DNA from: Allobosea sp. AAP35 | GTDB taxonomy: Bacteria; Pseudomonadota; Alphaproteobacteria; Rhizobiales; Beijerinckiaceae | DNA length: 63,631 bases | Assembly: GCF_001295925.1 (NCBI RefSeq) | Contig: NZ_LJHQ01000033.1 | Location: 1-63,631, forward strand | Direction of reading: 5' to 3' | Shown here: positions 18,864 to 26,753 of the stretch, one piece after another | How positions within the stretch are numbered: the first letter of the stretch is position 1 | Layout: every line of letters begins with the position of its first letter | Made by a program: the position numbers and the translations under genes | Notes under the pieces: generated by a model | What the model saw: only the letters and a program-made list of their open reading frames with translations | Told to the model about the DNA's origin: nothing | Database searches by the model: none

Positions 18864-18910
18864 CTAATTGCATATGCAAATGACAAGCCCCTAATTGCAT
18901 AGGCAATTAG
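18864..18910. promoter_or_regulatory. Twin palindromes in the hutI-hutF divergent promoter region (likely HutC operators)
   Basis: Site 1 has the perfect palindrome TTGCATATGCAA at 18868-18879. Site 2 is CTAATTGCATAGGCAATTAG at 18891-18910, symmetrical except at its centre. The two share CTAATTGCAT and their centres are about 27 bases apart, between the hutI start and the hutF start. The hutC repressor gene lies just beyond hutF. HutC repressors bind hut promoter regions and are relieved by urocanate in studied bacteria; binding to these exact sites is inferred. Confidence 0.7.
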
Positions 18911-18924
18911 ACAGGAGAGACGCC

Positions 18925-20292
18925 GTGACCCTGACCCTGCATCTGCAGCAGGCCCTGTTGCCAGACGGCTTTGCCGAGAATGTGAGATTGACTGTCTCGG
19001 GGGGGACGATCGCGACCGTCGAGCCCGGCGTCGCGGCCCAGCCCGGCGACATCAGCCTTTCGGGCCTTGCGCTCCCTGGCATGCCCAACCTGCACAGCCA
19101 CGCCTTTCAGCGCGGCATGGCCGGCCTGTCGGAGCGTCGCGGCGCCGGCGAGGATTCGTTCTGGACCTGGCGCGAGGTGATGTATCGCTTCCTCGACCGG
19201 CTTGATCCTGACGACGTTCAGGCGCTGGCCGCGCAGGCCTTCGTCGAGATGCTGGAGGGCGGTTTCACGGCGCTCGCCGAGTTCCACTACCTTCACCACG
19301 ACAAGGATGGCCGCCCCTATGCGGACATCGCCGCGATGGGCGGCGCCATCGCCGCTGCGGCCGAGGAAACCGGGCTCGGCCTGACGCTGCTGCCGGTGCT
19401 CTACCGCTTCGGCAATTTCGGCCAGGCGCCGTCGGTCCACGGCCAGCGCCGCTTCGTCAACACGCGCGATTCCTATCTGAAGCTGGTCGAGGCCAGCGAG
19501 GCGGCGATCCGCGATCTGCCCGACGCCAGGCTGGGCCTTGCCCCGCATTCGCTGCGTGCGGTCGCACTCGACGATCTGGATTGGCTCTCGGCGCTTCGCC
19601 CGGATGCTCCTCTCCACATCCACGTCGCCGAGCAGATGCGTGAGGTCGAGGATTCGATCGCCATCATGGGCCGCCGTCCCGTCGCCCTGCTGGCGAACAC
19701 GGTTGCGCTCGACGAACGCTGGTGCCTGATCCACGCCACCCATCTCGACGATGCCGAGCGTGATGCGATTGCGGCCAGCGGCGCCGTCGCGGGCCTGTGC
19801 CCCATCACCGAAGCCAGTCTGGGCGACGGCATCTTCGACGGCGTGCGCTACCGGGCCTCCGGCGGTCGCTACGGCGTTGGCAGCGATTCCAACATCCAGA
19901 TCGATGCTGCGTCCGAACTGCGCCTGCTGGAATATTCGCAGCGCTTCCGCGACCGCCGCCGCGCGCTGATGGCCGAGCCGGATGCCTCGGCGGGCGTCGC
20001 GCTATGGCGCGCGGCTGCCACAGGCGGCGCGCAGGCCTGTGGCCGCGCGCTCGGCGCGCTCGCGCCCGGCCTGCGCGCGGATCTGGTAACGCTCGATCCG
20101 GAGAATCCTGCCATCATCGGCAAGACAGGAGAGGCGGCGCTCGACAGCGCGGTCTTCGCGACCAATGCGCTGCCCGTGCGCGACGTCTTCGTCGGCGGCC
20201 GGCAGGTGGTGGTGGAGGGGCGGCATCCTGCCCGCGCGACAGTGAAAGCGCGTTTCGCCGCCGTCATGCGCAAGCTGCTCGCGGCGCTGTAG
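18925..20292 (+). CDS. hutF: Formimidoylglutamate deiminase
   Basis: A 455-residue amidohydrolase that converts N-formiminoglutamate to N-formylglutamate and ammonia. Metal-site motifs PNLHSHAFQRGMAG near residue 55, HIHVAEQMREVED near 230, LIHATHLDDAE near 270 and VGSDSNIQIDA near 315 mark HutF. The GTG start at 18925 has AGGAGAG just upstream; a TTG at 18895 is in frame but lies inside the second hut palindrome. Divergent from hutI and followed 5 bases later by hutC. Confidence 0.95.
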   Translation: MTLTLHLQQALLPDGFAENVRLTVSGGTIATVEPGVAAQPGDISLSGLALPGMPNLHSHAFQRGMAGLSERRGAGEDSFWTWREVMYRFLDRLDPDDVQALAAQAFVEMLEGGFTALAEFHYLHHDKDGRPYADIAAMGGAIAAAAEETGLGLTLLPVLYRFGNFGQAPSVHGQRRFVNTRDSYLKLVEASEAAIRDLPDARLGLAPHSLRAVALDDLDWLSALRPDAPLHIHVAEQMREVEDSIAIMGRRPVALLANTVALDERWCLIHATHLDDAERDAIAASGAVAGLCPITEASLGDGIFDGVRYRASGGRYGVGSDSNIQIDAASELRLLEYSQRFRDRRRALMAEPDASAGVALWRAAATGGAQACGRALGALAPGLRADLVTLDPENPAIIGKTGEAALDSAVFATNALPVRDVFVGGRQVVVEGRHPARATVKARFAAVMRKLLAAL

Positions 20293-20297
20293 CAGCC

Positions 20298-21050
20298 ATG
20301 ACCCAGGAAACACGGCTCGATGCGGTGAAGCTGGATGGTTCTGGGCCGATCTACGACCAGATCCGGCGCGCTGTCCGCGATCTGATCCTGAACGGAACCT
20401 GGCCGCCGGGAACCTCGGTTCCTCCGGAGCATGCCCTCATGGAGCAGCTCGGCGCCTCGCGGATGACCGTGCATCGCGCGCTCGTGCAACTGGCGCGCGA
20501 AGGCCTGATCACGCGCCGCAGGCGATCAGGCACGATCGTCGCAAGCCCGCCGGCGAGCCACGCCATGCTGGACATCCTGTCGATCCCGGCCGAGGTCGAA
20601 AAGCTCGGGCGCCGTTATGATTACACGGTGCTGTCACGAGCGAACGGCCGACCAACGGCGGAACTGTCCCTGCGTTTCGGCCTGAAGCGCGGCGAAAAGA
20701 TCATCCATCTCGTCGCGCTGCATCGCGCCGATGGCAAGCCGCATGTGCTGGAGGAGCGGGTCATCCATCTGGCGACCGTGCCGGCTGCCGCGCAGGAAAC
20801 GTTCGAGACCACGCCGCCCGGCGATTGGCTCCTGGGCCATAGCCTGTGGTCCCAGGCGGAGCATGCCATCAGCGCCATCCCGGCCGAGCCCGATGATGCC
20901 CAATTGCTCGACATAAAGCCCGGCGAAGCCTGCCTGCTGATCGAACGCAAGACTTGGAACCAAGACGCACCCGTGACGGCGGTGCGCCTGCTATACCCAG
21001 GCAACAGACATCGCTTCATCGGTCGCTTCGGGCCCTATGGTGAGGTGTGA
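20298..21050 (+). CDS. hutC: Histidine utilization repressor (GntR family)
   Basis: A 250-residue GntR/HutC-subfamily repressor. The winged helix spans residues 15-80 (PPEHALMEQLGASRMTVHRAL, then RRRSGTIVA wing). The C-terminal UTRA domain (residues 100-245) binds the effector, urocanate in studied HutC proteins, and ends with the characteristic LYPGNRHRFIGRFGPYGEV-type tail. It is cotranscribed with hutF, so it probably represses its own synthesis through the twin palindromes upstream of hutF. Confidence 0.92.
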   Translation: MTQETRLDAVKLDGSGPIYDQIRRAVRDLILNGTWPPGTSVPPEHALMEQLGASRMTVHRALVQLAREGLITRRRRSGTIVASPPASHAMLDILSIPAEVEKLGRRYDYTVLSRANGRPTAELSLRFGLKRGEKIIHLVALHRADGKPHVLEERVIHLATVPAAAQETFETTPPGDWLLGHSLWSQAEHAISAIPAEPDDAQLLDIKPGEACLLIERKTWNQDAPVTAVRLLYPGNRHRFIGRFGPYGEV

Positions 21051-21078
21051 ACCTCGCCTCTGGCTTGGACAAAGAACA

Positions 21079-21104
21079 CCGGGCGGCCCGGAAAGGCCGC
21101 CCGG
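21079..21104. terminator. Bidirectional hairpin terminator
   Basis: CCGGGCGGCC and GGCCGCCCGG form a perfect ten-base stem with a six-base loop between the convergent hutC and lipoprotein genes. On the minus strand TGTTCTTTG follows, a weak U-rich tract. Position and strength fit a shared terminator. Confidence 0.65.
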
Positions 21105-21117
21105 CTCAGTCGAATGA

Positions 21118-21378
21118 TCAGCAATCGTAGCGGAAGCGGCGGCCATACTCGTCGCGGCCAACGCAGGTGCGCGGCGCCGTGGCACCACCGATGATCGCGC
21201 CGCCGGCGCCGCCGATCGCGGCTCCAGCCAGCGCACCGCCGGCGCGGCCCGTCGCCAGACCGCCGATGACGGCACCCGTGCCGGCGCCGATCAGCGCGCC
21301 GCCGCCGATGCGTTCTTCCTGCGCCGTGCAGGCGCCGAGCGAGGCCGCGATGGCCGCGATGATCATGATCTTTTTCAT
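21118..21378 (-). CDS. Glycine-zipper lipoprotein (YMGG-like)
   Basis: An 86-residue small lipoprotein. The signal ends in the lipobox ASLGAC, giving Cys21 for lipidation. Residues 30-72 are a glycine zipper (GGGALIGAGTGAVIGG, then two more GxxxG runs) like YMGG/OmpA-linked proteins that insert in membranes. The tail CVGRDEYGRRFRYDC has two Cys that could pair. The start MKKIMIIAA at 21378 follows signal-peptide logic; the upstream frame is not coding. An EcfG-type promoter lies about 100 bases upstream, so general stress induction is likely (inference). Confidence 0.85.
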   Translation of the reverse strand: MKKIMIIAAIAASLGACTAQEERIGGGALIGAGTGAVIGGLATGRAGGALAGAAIGGAGGAIIGGATAPRTCVGRDEYGRRFRYDC

Positions 21379-21476
21379 TGGATTGTTCCCTGGCGCTTCG
21401 TGATGTGTGAGCAACAGCCGCGCATTCATAGCAGTTGAAGGCGTCGAGCGGTGCGGAGATCCGACCGTTGTCTCCA

Positions 21477-21501
21477 AACGTCCAAGCCGGGGGAAAGTTC
21501 C
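21477..21501 (-). promoter_or_regulatory. EcfG-type stress promoter for the glycine-zipper lipoprotein
   Basis: Read on the minus strand, GGAAC (21501-21497), 16 bases, then CGTT (21480-21477) match the alphaproteobacterial EcfG/sigma-T consensus exactly. It leaves a leader of roughly 90 bases before the start at 21378. Pattern match by eye. Confidence 0.65.
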
Positions 21502-21775
21502 CGTCGCGGCGCCGTGGCAACTCGAACCTTGAGCCACATGCCGCATCTGCTGTGAAAAACCGCCGGCTCATGCCCAAGCCAACGGCGCCTGCTCACCCAG
21601 GGACCTTCCACCGTTTTGCATGAACGGAACTTGAATGCGGGCAGCGGCGCTGCATCCGGCTGGGCGGTGCAGGTGCTGAGCGATTTATCGGGCCTGCCCC
21701 CAAAGCTGGATCGCAGTCCCCATCAGTACGCACGCCCCGAACTCGACCCCTGATGCGGCGAACGGCGATTTCGTC

Positions 21776-21801
21776 GGAACCTTCTCGGGCCAGGCAACGT
21801 T
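21776..21801 (+). promoter_or_regulatory. EcfG-type stress promoter for the PRC-barrel gene
   Basis: GGAAC (21776-21780), 17 bases, CGTT (21798-21801): an exact match to the general stress sigma factor consensus of alphaproteobacteria, about 50 bases before the PRC-barrel start. PRC-barrel genes are frequent members of such regulons. Confidence 0.7.
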
Positions 21802-21853
21802 GTTCCGGCAATCCGCAGCATGACAGGCTGCATACTTGTCGGAGGCAGTGATC

Positions 21854-22249
21854 ATGACCCTGATCGACACACCCCACGAACTCGATGGCGATCGCTCAGC
21901 AAACCCGCTGATCGCCGGCGCGCGCGTCGCTGGAACCGACGTCTACAACGCAGCAGGCGATCATCTGGGCGAGATCTACGACGTCATGCTGGATAAGCGC
22001 ACCGGCAAGGTTGCTTATGCGATTTTGTCTTTTGGCGGTTTTCTGGGGCTGGGTGAGAAATATCATCCAATTCCCTGGGGAATTCTCGATTACGATGCCG
22101 CTCGCAGCGGCTATGTCGTCCCGCTGACCAAGGACAAGCTTGAGGCCGCGCCGATGTATGACAGTCAAGGCGAGCCCGATTGGGACGACAGAGCTTATGG
22201 CAAGCGCGTCCATGACTATTACGGCACCATGCCCTACTGGATGATGTAG
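21854..22249 (+). CDS. PRC-barrel domain protein
   Basis: A 131-residue soluble protein with one PRC-barrel. The domain spans about residues 22-100, from the segment that reads DVYNAAGDHLGEIYDVMLD through FLGLGEKYHPIPWGILDYD and VPLTKDKLEAAP. Such stand-alone rhizobial PRC proteins are commonly stress-induced and of unknown biochemical role. The start ATG at 21854 has GGAGG nearby; the frame opens at a TTG at 21836. The gene sits between an EcfG-type promoter and a strong terminator, so it looks monocistronic. Confidence 0.88.
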   Translation: MTLIDTPHELDGDRSANPLIAGARVAGTDVYNAAGDHLGEIYDVMLDKRTGKVAYAILSFGGFLGLGEKYHPIPWGILDYDAARSGYVVPLTKDKLEAAPMYDSQGEPDWDDRAYGKRVHDYYGTMPYWMM

Positions 22250-22311
22250 GAGCAGACCAGTCGCAGGTCGCGGCGGTTGCTATCCCCCCAGCCGAACCGT
22301 CGTGATGGCGG

Positions 22312-22344
22312 GATGCGGGCCGAAAGGCCCGCATCTTCCGTTTT
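22312..22344 (+). terminator. Rho-independent terminator after the PRC-barrel gene
   Basis: GATGCGGGCC, loop GAAA, GGCCCGCATC, then TTCCGTTTT. A perfect ten-base stem with a stable GNRA-type loop and a T-rich tail, 63 bases after the stop codon. A second small hairpin, GTTCCGG/CCGGAAC, lies near 22390. Confidence 0.85.
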
Positions 22345-22484
22345 ATAAGAGGGTTGGTCCAACGGATTCGCCCTCGCCACCGCTGACGTTCCGGCCAAGC
22401 CGGAACGAGGCACCGGCAGACCCCGGAACACTGTGTCCGGCATCGAAGGCGGAAGGCCACTCGATGCGAACCCGTGAGAGCGTC

Positions 22485-23378
22485 ATGCGCATTCGCTACG
22501 GCTACAACATCGAGATCGTTTGCCAGCAGGATCTGCCGTTGATCACCTTGCTGGATGTGCATCCGTCGCGCCGACACGACCTCGTTGCACCCGATGACAT
22601 GCAGGTGACTTCGCTTCTCGAGCCGTCCCGCCCCGTGCCATCATCGCAGTATATCGACCAGTTCGGCAACATCTGCCGCCGCATCACCGCGCCGGCCGGC
22701 GGTATCGCGCTGCGGGCCGAAGGTATCGTTCAGGATTCAGGCGAACTCGACCCGATCAACCCCACGGCCGGCGAAGTGCCGCCATCGCGCCTGCCCGACG
22801 ATGCTCTGGTTTATCTGCTGGGCAGCCGCTACTGCGAGACCGACAAGCTGTCGGCCCAGGCCTGGAGCCTTTTCGGCCATATCGCACCCGGCTGGCCGCG
22901 GGTTCAGGCGATCGTCGATTTCGTCCATAACCACTTGACCTTTGGTTATCATTTCGCCCGCAGCACCCGCACCGCCGCCGAAGCCTTCGACGAGCGCATC
23001 GGCGTCTGTCGCGACTTCGCCCATCTCGCTGTGGCGTTGTGCCGCTGCGTGAACATTCCGGCACGCTACTGCAACGGCTATCTCGGCGACATCGGAGTGC
23101 CGCGCGATCCGGCGCCGATGGACTTCAACGCTTGGTTCGAGGTCTATCTCGGCGGCCGCTGGTACACCTTCGATGCCCGGCACAACATGCGCCGTATCGG
23201 GCGCGTGGTGATCGCCAGGGGGCGCGATGCGACCGACGTTGCGATGGTCAGTTCTTTTGGACCTCATACGCTGCAGCGCTTCGAGGTGATCACCGAAGAG
23301 GTCGAGGAGGCTCATGGACAGGTGACGTCGCCGGCCTTTCATGGCACTCAACAGCAAATGGGTTCGGCCAGCGCCTGA
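22485..23378 (+). CDS. Transglutaminase-like domain protein, stand-alone, atypical catalytic triad
   Basis: A 297-residue protein. Residues 1-95 form the beta-rich N-terminal domain of bacterial transglutaminase-like proteins (YGYNIEIVCQQDLPLITLLD). The core (145-235) holds the nucleophile C175 in GVCRDFAH and D230 in WYTFDARHN. The catalytic-His position reads FNAWFEVYL, Asn215 in place of the expected His, so activity is doubtful or altered. The start could be 22464, which has GGAAGG upstream, or 22485, preferred by family length. It lies between stress-promoter genes and lipid-metabolism genes and is separate from the transglutaminase operon at 32-39 kb. Confidence 0.82.
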   Translation: MRIRYGYNIEIVCQQDLPLITLLDVHPSRRHDLVAPDDMQVTSLLEPSRPVPSSQYIDQFGNICRRITAPAGGIALRAEGIVQDSGELDPINPTAGEVPPSRLPDDALVYLLGSRYCETDKLSAQAWSLFGHIAPGWPRVQAIVDFVHNHLTFGYHFARSTRTAAEAFDERIGVCRDFAHLAVALCRCVNIPARYCNGYLGDIGVPRDPAPMDFNAWFEVYLGGRWYTFDARHNMRRIGRVVIARGRDATDVAMVSSFGPHTLQRFEVITEEVEEAHGQVTSPAFHGTQQQMGSASA

Positions 23379-23455
23379 CGCGATCGATCGGATCGTGCCA
23401 GATTGGGGTCGCGTCGCGTTAATCCGGCCCGGATGGGCCCTCTCTTGCGGCCATC

Positions 23456-24355
23456 ATGCGCTACACCGTCATCGTTAATGCCAAAGCCGGCACCGTCCTT
23501 GAAGCTGGGGCCGATGCGTTCTCCGCCCGTATCATCGCGGCCTTCGATGCCAATGGCTGTTCGGCCAATGTGCACATGGTGCATCCGCGCGAGCTCGACA
23601 GTGCTCTGTCGCTCGCGATCGAGGATGGCGATTGTATTCCGGTCATCGCCGGCGGTGACGGCACCATCAATGGTGTGCTGCCGGTCCTCATGGTCGCGGG
23701 TCGTCCGGTTGGGGTGCTGCCTCTCGGCACGGTGAACGTGCTTGGTCGCGATCTCGGCCTGGCGGGCGCGATCGAGCAGCAGATCGCCGCCCTTTGCCAG
23801 GGCGAGCCGGTGGTGATGGATGTCGGCAGCGTCAACGATCGCCTGTTTCATTCATTGTCGGGCATGGGTTTCTTCAGCCTGATGGCCCGAGAGCGCGAGC
23901 AGGCGCGCCGGCGTTTTCCGTTCAGCCGGGCGCTGGCCTTCGCTGTGGCGGCAACGCGCTCGATCCTCTTCACGCGTGCGATCACCGTCGATGTCGGAAT
24001 CGGGCCTGATCGGCGCGTGGTCGAGGCCGATGCGGTGCTGGTCACGGTCAACGCCTTCGAGGGGGCCGACTGGCGCAGGCCTGCATTGAATGGCGGTGTT
24101 TTCGAGGTTCACATTCTGAATGCGGGTGGGCTCTATTCCCGGTGCAAGGCGGCTTTTTCGATCGTATCGGGAGCCTGGCGGACCTCGCCCAATCTGGAAT
24201 CCTTCACTGGATCGCAGGTGACCCTGACGCGCCGGGACAAGCGCAGCGGCCACATCACCTTCGACGGTGAGGTCGAGCGCAAGCGCGGTCCTCTCGAGTA
24301 CAAGCTGTTGCCGGGCGCGGTCACGCTGATCGCGGCCCGCGACAGGGTTGCCTGA
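23456..24355 (+). CDS. Diacylglycerol kinase family lipid kinase (YegS-like)
   Basis: A 299-residue lipid kinase catalytic-domain protein. The nucleotide loop GGDGTINGVL is at residues 67-76 and PLGTVNVLGRDLGL near 95; the second beta domain holds SGMGFFSLMARERE and ends in the usual FDGEVE near 278. These enzymes phosphorylate diacylglycerol or related lipids at the membrane face; substrate not fixed by sequence. The PAP2-family phosphatase gene begins 44 bases later, so the pair could run opposing phosphorylation and dephosphorylation of a lipid (inference). Confidence 0.9.
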   Translation: MRYTVIVNAKAGTVLEAGADAFSARIIAAFDANGCSANVHMVHPRELDSALSLAIEDGDCIPVIAGGDGTINGVLPVLMVAGRPVGVLPLGTVNVLGRDLGLAGAIEQQIAALCQGEPVVMDVGSVNDRLFHSLSGMGFFSLMAREREQARRRFPFSRALAFAVAATRSILFTRAITVDVGIGPDRRVVEADAVLVTVNAFEGADWRRPALNGGVFEVHILNAGGLYSRCKAAFSIVSGAWRTSPNLESFTGSQVTLTRRDKRSGHITFDGEVERKRGPLEYKLLPGAVTLIAARDRVA

Positions 24356-24399
24356 TCAGCGCGGTTTTCGCGCCGTCTTTCGTTACAGTCTGTCCCGGG

Positions 24400-25104
24400 G
24401 TGGTCGTTCTCTTGTTTCAGTCGCGCATCTTCATTCCGGTCGCCGCCGGGGTCGCCTTCCTGGCGCTGGCGCTGTTCATCGGGTCCGGCCGCAACTTCGC
24501 CTTCGATCGCAGCCTGGTGCTGCTCTTTCGCGAGGCAGGCAATCCGTCGGTTCCCATCGGCCCGGCCTGGCTCCGCGAGGCCATGCGCGACATCACGGCC
24601 TTTGGCAGCTTCGTCGGCCTGGGTTTGATGACGATCGCGGCCAGCTTGACGCTGTGGCTGTGCCGTCACCGGCCGCTGGCGCTGGGTCTGATCTTGACGG
24701 TGCTCTCCGCGACGCTGGTTTCGACCGGGCTGAAGATCTGGATCGGCCGCGACCGGCCGGATATCGTCGAGCATGCGGCCCTGACCTTCACCGCGAGCTT
24801 CCCGAGCGGCCACGCCTTTTTGTCGGCGGCAACGCTTCTGAGCATCGCGGGTTTCGTCGGGCTGGCGGCACGTCGCGATGATATCACCCGGCTCTGCGTC
24901 ATCCTCGCCTGGGTGATGCTCGTGGTGATCGGCGTCAGCCGCGTCTATCTTGGCGTGCATTGGCCGACCGACGTGATCGGTGGTTGGTGCCTTGGTATCG
25001 CCTGGGCAGGCCTGGCGGTGGCGGTGCTGGGCCGCAGGATGGCCCAGGCCGAAGCGCGGGCGGCGAAATCTCCCGCAAGCGTCGCTGGCCTCCCTCGATC
25101 GTGA
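24400..25104 (+). CDS. PAP2-family membrane phosphatase
   Basis: A 234-residue inner-membrane phosphatase with about five or six hydrophobic segments. The three-part acid-phosphatase signature is intact: KIWIGRDRPD (residues 112-121), FPSGH (134-138) and SRVYLGVHWPTD (180-191), with catalytic His138 and His187. Typical substrates are phosphatidic acid, phosphatidylglycerol phosphate or undecaprenyl pyrophosphate. The start is a GTG at 24400; no strong ribosome site is visible. Likely cotranscribed with the lipid kinase. Confidence 0.88.
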   Translation: MVVLLFQSRIFIPVAAGVAFLALALFIGSGRNFAFDRSLVLLFREAGNPSVPIGPAWLREAMRDITAFGSFVGLGLMTIAASLTLWLCRHRPLALGLILTVLSATLVSTGLKIWIGRDRPDIVEHAALTFTASFPSGHAFLSAATLLSIAGFVGLAARRDDITRLCVILAWVMLVVIGVSRVYLGVHWPTDVIGGWCLGIAWAGLAVAVLGRRMAQAEARAAKSPASVAGLPRS

Positions 25105-25116
25105 TGCTGCGGTGCG

Positions 25117-25141
25117 GGAACATTCGGCCTGATGGCGGGTT
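25117..25141 (+). promoter_or_regulatory. Possible EcfG-type promoter (weaker)
   Basis: GGAAC, 16 bases, GGTT: one mismatch in the -10 element from the EcfG consensus. It would drive the 50-residue membrane protein starting 45 bases later. Reported because two exact matches lie 3.5 kb away. Confidence 0.3.
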
Positions 25142-25185
25142 TTGAACGCGCCGCGCTCGACGCGGTTTTCAGTCGGAAGCCTTCC

Positions 25186-25338
25186 ATGCCCGCATCGCGT
25201 AACCTTCTTGTTGCCCTCGTCGTCCTTCTCGTCGCGGGCCTCGCCGCCACGGGCTATGCGCTCTATCAGGAAAAGAAGCAGCCCGAGGGTGTCGAGATCT
25301 CCGTCGGCAAGAATGGCCTGTCGATCAAGGAGAAATAA
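25186..25338 (+). CDS. Small single-pass membrane protein
   Basis: A 50-residue protein: a short basic head (MPASR), one hydrophobic helix (about residues 6-24), then a charged tail with EKKQ and the repeated-looking VEISVGKNGLSIKEK. I do not recognise a named family. The start at 25186 has GGAAG upstream; an in-frame ATG at 25132 would add 18 non-hydrophobic residues. It ends 24 bases before the convergent PHB depolymerase gene. Function unknown; membrane location is inferred. Confidence 0.65.
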   Translation: MPASRNLLVALVVLLVAGLAATGYALYQEKKQPEGVEISVGKNGLSIKEK

Positions 25339-25362
25339 GCGTCCAGGCCGTCCGGTCGCCGC

Positions 25363-26577
25363 TTAACTGTTGGCGAGGATCATGTTGCGGACGATCGGGT
25401 AGATCTGTCCATCCCATTTGCGGCCCGAGAACACGCCGTAATGTCCGACGCCGGCCTGCATGTGGTGGCGTTTGCGAAACGGCTTCAGACCTGAGCAGAG
25501 CTCGTGGGCCGCCGACGTCTGCCCGAGTGCGCAGATGTCGTCGCGCTCGCCTTCGACCGTCAGGAGCGCGGTTTTCCGGATCGCTCCGCAATCGACGATC
25601 TCGCCGCGATAGGTCAACGTCCGCGCCGCCAGACGCGCCTCCTGGAAAATCCATTCGACGGTTTCGAGATAGAATTCCGCCGGCAGATCGAGCACGGCAA
25701 AATATTCGTCGTAGAAGGATTTGATCTTCTCCGCCTCTTCCGTTTCGCCGGCCGCGATATGGGTGAACAGGTCGATATGGGCGTTGACATGCCGCTGCAT
25801 GTTCATCGCCAGGAACGCACCAAGCTGGATGAAGCCGGGATAAACCTTGCGACCGCCGCCCGCATAGCGCGAGGGAACGGTCGCGATCAGGTTCTGGCGG
25901 AACCACGCGATCGGCTTGTCCATGGCAAGCTTGTTGACCGTCGTCGGGTTGACCCGCGTATCGACGGGCCCGGCCATCAGCGTCATGCTGCGCGGCTGGA
26001 ACGCGTTTCCCGCTTGCGCCATCACGGCAGCGGCGGTGAGCACCTGCACGCAGGGCTGACACACCGCGACGACATGCGTCTGGTCGCCCAGCGTCTCGAT
26101 GAAGCGGATCAGCGTATCGACATAATCGTCATAGCCGAAGGGGCCGGCCTCCAGGCTGACGTCGCGGGCATTGTGCCAGTCGGTGATGTAGACGTCGTGA
26201 TCGCGCAGCAGCGTCGCGACCGTGTTGCGCAAGAGCGTGGCGAAATGGCCCGACATCGGCGCGACCACCAGCACCTTCGCCTGGGGTGTGTCGCTATCCT
26301 TCCTGAAGCGCAGCAGGCTGCCGAACGGGAGGTGCAGCACGATTTCCTCGGTCACGGGGACATCGCGGTTGCCCTCGCGCACGCTGTCGATCTGGTAGGA
26401 GGGCCGTTCATGCGTCAGGCCGGCGCGCGTCACCATCTCATAGGCAGCTGCTGTCGCACGGAAATCCACGGGCTGCCCCGTCATCGCCCGCGCGCCGAGC
26501 GCCGCCAGCGCCGAATGGGCCAGCATGCGCGCGGGGTTCATCAGGTCGGACTGGGCCTGGTAGGCAAGATAGAGCAT
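25363..26577 (-). CDS. phaZ: Intracellular polyhydroxyalkanoate depolymerase
   Basis: A 404-residue alpha/beta-hydrolase that mobilises intracellular poly(3-hydroxybutyrate). The nucleophile elbow reads AVCQPCVQV with Cys176 where most lipases have Ser, the hallmark of the PhaZ1-type cytoplasmic enzymes. The oxyanion-region APMSGHFATLLRNTV segment (about 106-120) and the C-terminal HYGVFSGRKW near 390, containing the catalytic His, are conserved. Its presence implies PHB granules; synthesis genes are not in this window. Divergent from the GST gene. Confidence 0.92.
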   Translation of the reverse strand: MLYLAYQAQSDLMNPARMLAHSALAALGARAMTGQPVDFRATAAAYEMVTRAGLTHERPSYQIDSVREGNRDVPVTEEIVLHLPFGSLLRFRKDSDTPQAKVLVVAPMSGHFATLLRNTVATLLRDHDVYITDWHNARDVSLEAGPFGYDDYVDTLIRFIETLGDQTHVVAVCQPCVQVLTAAAVMAQAGNAFQPRSMTLMAGPVDTRVNPTTVNKLAMDKPIAWFRQNLIATVPSRYAGGGRKVYPGFIQLGAFLAMNMQRHVNAHIDLFTHIAAGETEEAEKIKSFYDEYFAVLDLPAEFYLETVEWIFQEARLAARTLTYRGEIVDCGAIRKTALLTVEGERDDICALGQTSAAHELCSGLKPFRKRHHMQAGVGHYGVFSGRKWDGQIYPIVRNMILANS

Positions 26578-26753
26578 CGGCGTGCGACCTCGGCTGGACG
26601 GAACGCCAGCCGCCGCCGGGCATGGTTCGGCGGCGCTGTCGTCCTGACGCTATGTTGCACTGCAAAAGCTCGGTTCCGCAAGATTGTTCTATTGTTGTGG
26701 CGTCAATGGAATGCCTCTTGCTAGATTTGGAACGGCCGCAGAGGATGCCTGTC

